Source of the DNA: Metabacillus schmidteae
GTDB taxonomy: Bacteria; Bacillota; Bacilli; Bacillales; Bacillaceae
Assembly: GCF_903166545.1 (NCBI RefSeq)
Contig: NZ_CAESCH010000001.1
Coordinates: 3,104,001-3,168,000 of the forward strand
DNA length: 64,000 nucleotides
Reading direction: 5' to 3'
The position numbers were made by a program, and so were the translations under genes. A model generated the notes under the pieces. The model searched no databases and was not told the origin of the DNA. It was given only the letters and a program-made list of their open reading frames with translations. Each line of letters opens with the position of its first letter. Within the stretch, counting starts at the first letter, position 1. Positions 57,675 to 64,000 of the stretch are shown here, in pieces.

Positions 57675-57713
57675 AAAAAAAGGGTGCTTTCCCCTTCTTT
57701 AAGGAAAGCACCC
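57675..57713 (-). terminator. Rho-independent terminator of LysR gene
   Basis: GGGTGCTTTCC (57682-57692) and GGAAAGCACCC (57703-57713), with seven T following on the minus strand. It is continuous with a CCCGTTAATTTAAG repeat-family tail. Confidence 0.85.
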
Positions 57714-57740
57714 GTTAATTTAAGTACAATTCTTCACAAA
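57711..57740. repeat. CCCGTTAGTT repeat family member
   Basis: CCCGTTAATTTAAGTACAAT continues into TCTTCACAA. The latter half is nearly identical to 63329-63353 and the first half resembles 61603-61615 and 62785-62799. Confidence 0.6.
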
Positions 57741-57786
57741 CTTTTGATTTAAGACAATTTTAACCCATTAAAAATAAAAGCTAACT

Positions 57787-58647
57787 TTAATCACCTAACG
57801 TATTTATAAATTTAATTAAAGACGTAGATACATACCTTTCTTTTCTATAAATGAATATTGTTTTAACTAGTCCATATTCATTCGGAATTGAATGCTGTCT
57901 AAGGGTTCCTTCTTGTATATGCTTTGCAACCACACTCAGTGGTAGCATACTTAGTCCAAGTCCAGCAAATACACAACCAACGATTGCATCCAGGGTGCCA
58001 AATTCCATTATCTTATTTGGAATAACCCTCTCTTGGTGTAACCATTGTTCAAGCTTTTCCCGATAAGAACATCCAGTACGAAATACAAGCATTGTCCTTG
58101 TTTGAATATCTTTAATAGAAGAAATAGGTGGATGTTTTGTATCAGTTATTAGTACCAATTCCTCTTCAAATACTTCCTTTTGAATCAGTTCAGGGTGCGT
58201 AATAGGTCCGGCTACAAATGCTCCATCAAGTTCATACTGAAGAACCCCTTGAATATTTTCTTCCGTAGAACCTGTTTTTAATGTTAGATCAACTTCAGGA
58301 AAGTCTTTATGATACTTTGAAAGTACGCTTGGTAATCGAACTGCTGCGGTTGTTTCCATTGAACCAATAACTAACGGACCTTTAGGTGTTTGATCATCAG
58401 TCATCATATTTTGAGTTTCTTCAATAAGATCGAATATTTTTTCTGCATACGTTAGCAACAAGCTTCCTTTGGCTGTTAACGCAGTTCCGCGATTATGTCT
58501 ATAGAAAAGAGTTGTTTGAAGATCCGATTCCAACTGCTGTATTTTCATTGTGATATTTGACTGTGCATATTGAAGATCTCTTGCTGCTTGAGAAATACTC
58601 CCCTTCTTAGCAACGGTCTGAAAAATTTTTAATGTATGCAAATCCAT
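57787..58647 (-). CDS. LysR family transcriptional regulator
   Basis: 286 residues: N-terminal LysR winged helix (1-60, LKIFQTVAKKGSISQAARDL) and a C-terminal periplasmic-like effector domain (about 90-285). It is divergent from the YbfB/YjiJ-type transporter, with 126 bp between, and probably controls it and the following nitronate monooxygenase gene. Effector unknown. Confidence 0.9.
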   Translation of the reverse strand: MDLHTLKIFQTVAKKGSISQAARDLQYAQSNITMKIQQLESDLQTTLFYRHNRGTALTAKGSLLLTYAEKIFDLIEETQNMMTDDQTPKGPLVIGSMETTAAVRLPSVLSKYHKDFPEVDLTLKTGSTEENIQGVLQYELDGAFVAGPITHPELIQKEVFEEELVLITDTKHPPISSIKDIQTRTMLVFRTGCSYREKLEQWLHQERVIPNKIMEFGTLDAIVGCVFAGLGLSMLPLSVVAKHIQEGTLRQHSIPNEYGLVKTIFIYRKERYVSTSLIKFINTLGD

Positions 58648-58773
58648 TGTATTCCTCCCCCACCTAACTTTTTGCCATCTAATTATCTGATAGCAACTAT
58701 TATTATTATGTATTATTCAATATACCAAAAAACATATATGCTTTAAATAGATTAACTTTTTGGAGGTTTTCAT

Positions 58774-59940
58774 TTGAAGAAGCAAACTTATCATTTTTTA
58801 ATAGGGGGAATGTTGTCTTTAGTCATTGCTATGGGGATTGGAAGATTTGCATATACTCCCATTCTTCCACTTATGCAAAAAGAACTTTCTTTTTCAAATA
58901 CAATAGCTGGCTATATAGCATCAAGTAATTACGCAGGATATTTGCTTGGGGCAATTTTAGCAGGTTCCTTTCCTTTTAAGAAGTATAGAACCATTTTGTT
59001 AAGAATAAGCCTAATCATCACAATTTTATCCACTGCACTGATGGGTCTCACATACTCTAATTTACTTTGGAATGTACTTCGCTTTCTATCAGGAATTTCT
59101 AGTGCTTATGTGTTGGTCATAGCCTCCGGTATTGTGTTAGATAAGCTTGCTACTATAAGCAAAACCAATTGGTCTGGCTTATTCTATGGAGGGGTAGGTC
59201 TTGGAATCTTTTTATCCAGTCTACTTATTCCGAGTTTAAACCATTTATTTCAGTGGGAAGGAACTTGGATAGGACTAGCTGTTGTCAGTGGAATCCTTAC
59301 TTTCTTCGTATGGATCTGGCTAGATGAAAAACCCAACCCTGATGAGTTGAAAACTAAACAAGAAACTTTTACACAAGACCCCTCCAATAAAGGACTCTTA
59401 TTGTTGAACATTGCCTATGGTTTAGAAGGATTAGGTTATATAGTTACAGGAACGTTTATCGTATCTATCGCTGAAAACACCTCATCCTTTCAGAATGGGG
59501 CTACCTTAGTTTGGATGATTGTTGGATTGGCTGCAATTCCCTCCTGTCTCATCTGGTCTTTTCTTTCTAAAAAATGGGGTTATGTTAATTCATTAGTGTT
59601 TGCAATGACTTTGCAAGCCTTTGGTATTGCAATGCCAGCCTTATGGGGCTCTCAATCTAGTTTTATTATTAGTGCAATATTGTTTGGAGCTACGTTTATG
59701 GGTATCACTACAATTGCTACGACATTGGGACAACAAATGAATCCATCTAATAGTAGTCGTACTATTGGCACACTTACAGCTATTTATGCTATTGGACAGT
59801 TAATAGGTCCAATACTTGCTGGAGCCTTAACATCTTTCACTCATAATTTTAATTCAGCATTGATAGGAGCAGCTAGTGTCATTTTAATTGGAGCAGGGAT
59901 TCTTTTATTTGGAATTCAATTTAAGAGAGAGTATCACTGA
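58774..59940 (+). CDS. MFS transporter, YbfB/YjiJ family
   Basis: 388 residues with about twelve membrane helices. The GIGRFAYTPILPLMQKEL opening and the SNYAGYLLGA segment identify the YbfB/YjiJ family of major facilitators. Starts at TTG (58774-58776) behind TTTGGAGG. Its substrate is unknown. Followed after 44 bp by a nitronate monooxygenase pseudogene on the same strand and divergent from a LysR gene, so the three once formed a regulated unit. Confidence 0.88.
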   Translation: MKKQTYHFLIGGMLSLVIAMGIGRFAYTPILPLMQKELSFSNTIAGYIASSNYAGYLLGAILAGSFPFKKYRTILLRISLIITILSTALMGLTYSNLLWNVLRFLSGISSAYVLVIASGIVLDKLATISKTNWSGLFYGGVGLGIFLSSLLIPSLNHLFQWEGTWIGLAVVSGILTFFVWIWLDEKPNPDELKTKQETFTQDPSNKGLLLLNIAYGLEGLGYIVTGTFIVSIAENTSSFQNGATLVWMIVGLAAIPSCLIWSFLSKKWGYVNSLVFAMTLQAFGIAMPALWGSQSSFIISAILFGATFMGITTIATTLGQQMNPSNSSRTIGTLTAIYAIGQLIGPILAGALTSFTHNFNSALIGAASVILIGAGILLFGIQFKREYH

Positions 59941-59984
59941 TCAATACAATAAAAGAATGTATTTAAAATCACGAGGTGAGATTT

Positions 59985-61076
59985 ATGCTAAAGAATGAAA
60001 TGACAGAACTTTTACAAATTCAGTATCCTATTATACAAGCTCCTATGGCTGGCGGAGTAACAACTTCGAAATTAGTAGCCGAGGTTTCAAATTCTGGAGG
60101 TCTAGGAATGATTGGTGCAGGTTATATGACACCTAACCAAATGTGAGAACAAATTAAAGAAATAAAACATTTAACATCAAACCCTTTTGGTATAAATCTA
60201 TTTGTTCCCGATGAATATGATGTTATAGAGGAAGAAGTAAAATCAGTTAACGAGATATTAAACCCTATTCGGGAGAAACTGAATTTACCAGGAAAAGATA
60301 GCTTTGAAATTCCTAATTTTAATACTGTTTTTGAAACATTTATTGACCAAATAATGGTTGTAATTGAAGAGAAGGTTCCTATTTGTTCCTTTACATTTGG
60401 CATTCCTTCTAAGAAAGTAATTGCTGAATTTTAAAAAAATAACATAACTTTGGTGGGAACGGCTACTACTGTTAGAGAAGCAATTGAAAATGAAAAAGCA
60501 GGGATGGATATTGTTGTTGTTCAAGGTAGTGAAGCTGGTGGACATCGTGGGAACTTTATCGATGGGTATCAGGAGAGTTTAGTGGGTTTAATGTCACTTA
60601 TCCCACAAGTTGTTGACAATGTAAATATTCCTGTTATTTCTGCTGGAGGAATTATGGACGGAAGAGGGTTAATGGCTTCTTTATGTTTAGGGGCGAAGGG
60701 TGTACAAATGGGCACGGCTTTCTTGACTTGTATTGAAAGTGGAGCACATAAGGTACATAAAGAGGCTATACTTAATGCTACCGAAGACAATACTATATTA
60801 ACTCGTTCATTTTCTGGTAAATGGGCAAGAGGAATAAAAAATAAATTTATTTTAGAAATGCAGAGGCACGAAAGATTTTTACCAGATTTCCCTGTTGATA
60901 ATATACTAACCCAGGATATTAGGAAGACTTCTAGTGATCAAAATAATCTAGATTACGTGTCACTTTGGTCTGGTCAAAGCCCAAGGTTAGCTAAAAGTCA
61001 AACAGTTGAATCATTAATTAAAAATATTATTGTAGAAGCTAATAAAATAAATTTAGATATACAAAGGTTGTACTAA
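59985..61076 (+). pseudogene. Nitronate monooxygenase with two in-frame stops
   Basis: A 363-codon frame behind CGAGGTG reads through as a complete NMO/FabK-like flavoprotein ([18 protein letters not shown] start, GSEAGGHRG phosphate-binding region). It is interrupted by TGA at codon 54 (60144-60146) and TAA at codon 150 (60432-60434), with no frameshift. NMO enzymes oxidise alkyl nitronates such as propionate-3-nitronate using FMN. The two point mutations imply loss of function that is recent, unless internal reinitiation (for example near 60450) makes a fragment. Confidence 0.9.
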
Positions 61077-61232
61077 CTCATTGCTCTTATGTAGATCTCT
61101 TTTTAATCTAAATTTCTATAGGTTTTTGTAAGGTCAACCAAATATTTCTAGTTGAACTTTTTTATAAAGTTTTACTAAAAGTAGACAGGGTAGTACAGTA
61201 ACGCATATTGTGTTATTCAACTAACCTGCCAC

Positions 61233-61244
61233 TTATATACAGTA
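61233..61244 (+). repeat. TTATATACAGTA direct copy
   Basis: An exact 12-bp copy of the terminal repeat of the element at 61313-61541, 80 bp to its left in the same orientation. Confidence 0.6.
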
Positions 61245-61312
61245 TGATTTTTGACCGTATTCATCGTTAATAACGAAACAAAATTAGCTATTTTCTAACT
61301 TTGTTTACCATA

Positions 61313-61541
61313 TTATATACAGTAAGTAATTATAGTTTTCAACGTAAACAACGGTAGGACTTTACTTGGAGGGGTGGGTATGATAGGCTTGTGTGCCACT
61401 GAAACCACTGCTTCAGCCTTTCAAGACCAATCATACCCACAGAGGCTCCAAGTCAAGTCCTTAACCACTTAACTATGCTTATATGTAAACAATGATAAAA
61501 GGTGCATTCTATCAATCATTTTAAGTCGATACTGTATATAA
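61313..61541. mobile_element. MITE-like structured element with terminal inverted repeats
   Basis: TTATATACAGTA (61313-61324) and its exact complement (61530-61541) bound 229 bp. Inside, 61357-61460 folds into a long hairpin: GGACTT-x-ACTTGGAG and TGGGTATGAT-x-GG-CTTG pair with their complements on the right arm, separated by a small internal loop, with a roughly 40-nt head. GTAAACAAYG occurs on both sides (61344 and 61485). No protein is encoded. It may be a nonautonomous transposon or a structured RNA. Confidence 0.55.
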
Positions 61542-61606
61542 ATGACCTTTAGTCGAATAAGAAAAGGATTGCCGCAGCAACCCTTGGTATTCAACTCAAG
61601 TACCCG

Positions 61607-61758
61607 TTAGTTCATCAAGGAAATCCTGTAATCGAAAAAATCCATATGTGCTTTTTCTTGTTTGTAGCAATCTATTCTATCTTGCAAAGTACCTGTATGA
61701 AACTCAAACTTATGACCATCTGGGTCAGTAAAATAAATACTGGTCCTTATAAAATGGC
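61607..61758 (-). pseudogene. Fragment of FosB-like metallothiol transferase (VOC family)
   Basis: About 48 codons on the minus strand give [20 protein letters not shown], then [16 protein letters not shown], ending at TAA. This is the C-terminal portion of FosB-type fosfomycin-inactivating enzymes, including the metal-ligand Glu region (KFEFHTG). The N-terminal two thirds are absent. It adjoins the structured element on its right. Confidence 0.8.
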
Positions 61759-61808
61759 ACTAACTATGTAATTATCACATTAGTTTTAGAAGTTTATGCT
61801 CTATCTAA

Positions 61809-62636
61809 TTAAATATTTCCAATTGGACTTCTGCAAATTCCCATTGCAATTCCCTTTTGATTAATACTTTTCTTTAAGTTTACTAAAGGTGACCCTTGAT
61901 AAACTTGTTGAATAATGGATTCTACCTTTACTCTTTCTTGTTGAGTAATATTATTTTTCGTAAGCATTTTATTAAACCATTGATTGATTTCAATTGGTGA
62001 AATATTTCCAGCGATTGAAGAAAGACGATCAAACCCCTGTAATACTTTTTCCTCTAATTCCATTTCTCCCCCAGCATAAAAATGAAAGTTGTTTCTGTTA
62101 ATATCTTTTTTTAGTAGTCCAACTTTTTCTTTATTGCCAGCTTCTTTTAACCCAACCACTAATTTTATCTCACTTAACTGAATGATACTGTTTACTGATA
62201 AATCAAATCCAGTTCTTTTTGGATTGTTATATAAGATAGTAGGCTTATTACTAAGATTAATAATGGTTTTTGTATAAACTAATGCCTCTTCTTGTGTCGG
62301 TAAAACATACGGCGGATATCCAAGCAAAATACCTGATATTTTTGTAGTACTAATCTTTTTAGCTAGTTCTTCTGCCTCTTTCTGTCTAATAGATGACACT
62401 CCAAATAAAATTTCCATATTATTAATAAGTTCTTCTTCCAATACTAAACAGTTTATTAATTCGATTTTCTCTTTAAGGTTCAGACTATGCTGTTCACCAG
62501 TGGATCCAGAGACAAGAACAGACTTTACTCCTTGTTTATACAGATCTCTTATATGATCTATTGTCCCCTGAATATTTACAGATTCGTCTTCAAAAAATGC
62601 AGTTGGTACAGCAATGTGATATGTTTCTTTTAGCAT
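61809..62636 (-). CDS. Dihydrodipicolinate synthase/N-acetylneuraminate lyase family protein
   Basis: 275 residues of the DapA/NAL TIM-barrel family. Present are the STGEQ pyruvate-binding loop (45-49), Y136 in LYNNPKRTG and the Schiff-base lysine K164 in VGLKEAG. It probably condenses or cleaves pyruvate with an aldehyde. The divergence from housekeeping DapA and isolated location suggest a catabolic aldolase rather than lysine synthesis. Single-gene unit from ATG behind AAAGGAGA. Confidence 0.85.
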   Translation of the reverse strand: MLKETYHIAVPTAFFEDESVNIQGTIDHIRDLYKQGVKSVLVSGSTGEQHSLNLKEKIELINCLVLEEELINNMEILFGVSSIRQKEAEELAKKISTTKISGILLGYPPYVLPTQEEALVYTKTIINLSNKPTILYNNPKRTGFDLSVNSIIQLSEIKLVVGLKEAGNKEKVGLLKKDINRNNFHFYAGGEMELEEKVLQGFDRLSSIAGNISPIEINQWFNKMLTKNNITQQERVKVESIIQQVYQGSPLVNLKKSINQKGIAMGICRSPIGNI

Positions 62637-62680
62637 AATATAATCTCCTTTATCCTTTTTTATTTCTACTTTAACTTTAA

Positions 62681-62703
62681 CTAATCTGCTTCGTTAGTTT
62701 AAT
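62681..62703. repeat. CTAATCTGCTTCGTTAGTTTAA repeat
   Basis: A short sequence resembling 63315-63337 (ACCTGCTTCGTTACTTTAAG), followed by GTGCATTAC...GTAATGCGC, a 9-bp near-palindrome. Part of the dispersed family in this end of the window. Confidence 0.5.
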
Positions 62704-62737
62704 ATGAAAGTGCATTACCCTTCTTGAAGTAATGCGC

Positions 62738-62767
62738 AAAAAGAAAAAGCTGCCGATAATGACAGCT
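62738..62767 (-). terminator. Rho-independent terminator of GNAT gene
   Basis: AGCTGCC (62748-62754), GATAAT loop, GACAGCT (62761-62767, one G-U pair), then TTTTTCTTTTT on the minus strand. About 43 bp past the stop codon. Confidence 0.8.
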
Positions 62768-62809
62768 CCCATCTTCAACTCTTGCCCCCGTTAGTTTAAC
62801 AAAATGCCT

Positions 62810-63235
62810 TTATTTATTTCTTAAAAAGTCAGGTATCCGAGTCATTACTTTTTCTTGTTCTCGAATAAAGTCATATTGTTCATAAAGTGTGTGTGCATCT
62901 TTAGTACCCAAATAACCAAATAAATTCTTTAAGTTCTCAGAACTTATTATTTCTTCAATCAATTTCTTTCCTATCCCTTGTCCTCTGTATTCTTCATCAA
63001 TAAATACATCACATAGATAGTACATAGTTGCCCAATCGGTAACAACACGGGCAAAACCCACCTGTTTACCACCATAATAAACCCCATAACATAAGGAATT
63101 TTCAATAGATTTCTTGATTTTATCCTTTGGTCTCCTATTTGCCCAATAACTACGTTGCATAAAATCGAAAATTGTATCAATATCTAAAAGTGATTTATCG
63201 TCACTTATGTTTAATTCATTCAATTTAACGGTCAT
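62810..63235 (-). CDS. GNAT family N-acetyltransferase
   Basis: 141 residues of a single GNAT domain. The acetyl-CoA loop is EEYRGQGIGKKLIEEI (about 91-106), preceded by the VGFARVVTDWATMYYLCDVF strand. Substrate is unknown. Start set at 63235 behind GGGGGG; the 16-residue longer frame has no ribosome site. Confidence 0.87.
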   Translation of the reverse strand: MTVKLNELNISDDKSLLDIDTIFDFMQRSYWANRRPKDKIKKSIENSLCYGVYYGGKQVGFARVVTDWATMYYLCDVFIDEEYRGQGIGKKLIEEIISSENLKNLFGYLGTKDAHTLYEQYDFIREQEKVMTRIPDFLRNK

Positions 63236-63571
63236 TTTCTTTCCCCCCAGTGAATTAAGAATAAATAGATAATTTATAAACATTCACTAAAGATAATTAA
63301 AAATCCTTCTTCAAGTAACCTGCTTCGTTACTTTAAGTGTAATTCTTCACAATCACTATTATGCAACTCATTGATCCTCAACAATATGACTCTATAAATG
63401 AAAATGAGCGACATCCTTATTCCAGAATGGTGCTTGATTGTTGAAGATCTTTGCAAAGCCTTTTTAACAGTAGTAATTTTATTTCAATGTTAATTAGATT
63501 CATATTAAACTGTTATACATAATGACTTACACATTAATTGCATTTTATATAAATGTTGTGACAATAAGTAA
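63236..63571. other. Intergenic stretch with a repeat-family copy
   Basis: Carries TTCAAGTAACCTGCTTCGTTA and TTTAAGTGTAATTCTTCACAA (63308-63353), related to 57711-57740 and 62681-62703. No gene was seen. Confidence 0.5.
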
Positions 63572-63856
63572 TTAATTTTTATCCTTTAGTTCTAAAAGTA
63601 TAGGTACTATATTTAGTAAAATAAAAACAATTGTCAGAAACCATAATGCCTTTTCCATAGTAGGTACAACATCCAACAATGCTCCCCAATCCTCTGCTTT
63701 TACCCAATTAGATACAAGGCTATTTACAGCACAGACTGTCAATGCTGTAAATGATAATCCCATTGCCATCGCAAGTTTATAGTCTTTTCCTGTTTTATAC
63801 ATATAAAGATTTATAAAAGTTGATACTATAGCAATGAGTCCTAATATTAACGACAT
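63572..63856 (-). CDS. Small hypothetical membrane protein
   Basis: 94 residues with three predicted membrane helices (about 3-18, 28-48 and 66-87), the last followed by a short charged tail. ATG at 63856 with a GGGGGCAT site upstream. No family recognised and no clear operon partner; the 144 bp to its right show no gene. Confidence 0.65.
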   Translation of the reverse strand: MSLILGLIAIVSTFINLYMYKTGKDYKLAMAMGLSFTALTVCAVNSLVSNWVKAEDWGALLDVVPTMEKALWFLTIVFILLNIVPILLELKDKN

Positions 63857-64000
63857 AATTATGCCCCCATTAAACTTTTATTAAAGATGAACTTTTATCT
63901 TAAAAAATATATTAGAAGGTCCAGTTTTCCTAATGAAAGCGGGCCTTATAAACAAAAAGCAGCTATCCTTATTCAATAACAGCGCTTGTTAGAGTATAAT

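Noticed and set aside
60144..60146. TGA in nitronate monooxygenase as selenocysteine or recoding
   Set aside because: No Sec-type context, a second in-frame stop (TAA) is present, and the position is not a family Cys.

Overview
The window reads as chromosomal DNA of a low-GC, spore-forming Bacillaceae bacterium. The basis is AT-rich sequence with strong AGGAGG ribosome sites, sigma-A promoters, catabolite-response (cre) and AraR-like operators, a SpoIID-type protein, a PhoD/TatA pair, a DUF3231 protein, and a heterocycloanthracin/sonorensin-type bacteriocin precursor. I cannot name the genus from sequence alone. No rRNA, tRNA, CRISPR array, phage or intact transposase was seen.

Layout. 0-9 kb: sugar-acid and galactoside catabolism, with a truncated ABC binding lipoprotein, a DgoD-type dehydratase, a LacI regulator, two aldo/keto reductases with a divergent AraC regulator, and a GH4 alpha-galactosidase with its own AraC regulator. 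9.3-15.2 kb: a complete thiazole/oxazole-modified peptide (TOMM/LAP) operon on the minus strand, running precursor, ThiF-like protein, YcaO cyclodehydratase, SagB-type dehydrogenase. 15.4-20.8 kb: aspartate 4-decarboxylase, an alpha/beta hydrolase behind a leader terminator, an M48-type metallopeptidase, a DUF1456 protein and a DegV protein. 20.8-41.8 kb: a plant-polysaccharide utilisation region (GH127, GH27, YesL-like protein, LplABC-like transporter, DUF3231 protein, GH43, a second sugar ABC transporter, two tandem GH2 enzymes and a GntR/LacI-type AraR-like regulator), threaded with cre and AraR-like sites. 42-52 kb: membrane and housekeeping genes, including a frameshifted chemotaxis receptor, a methyltransferase behind a strong leader terminator, an alpha-carbonic anhydrase, SpoIID-like and PhoD-TatA. 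52.8-64 kb: a diguanylate cyclase, DUF3891, LysR-MFS, a DapA-like aldolase and a GNAT, mixed with decayed genes (FAD monooxygenase, PlsY fragment, nitronate monooxygenase, FosB fragment) and dispersed repeats.

How it works together. In the 20-41 kb region neither transporter has its own ATPase gene and none of the glycosidases has a signal peptide. Oligosaccharides released elsewhere are therefore probably imported with a shared MsmX-type ATPase and hydrolysed in the cytoplasm to galactose and arabinose, under CcpA and AraR-like control. The bacteriocin operon has modification enzymes but no dedicated exporter or immunity gene.

Most notable: the bacteriocin core, which joins a strict Cys-x-x array to a Gly/Arg-rich Cys array; terminator hairpins in two 5' leaders; a structured MITE-like element near 61.4 kb; a matched operator pair for the GntR/LacI regulator; and a cluster of decaying genes between 55.7 and 61.8 kb.
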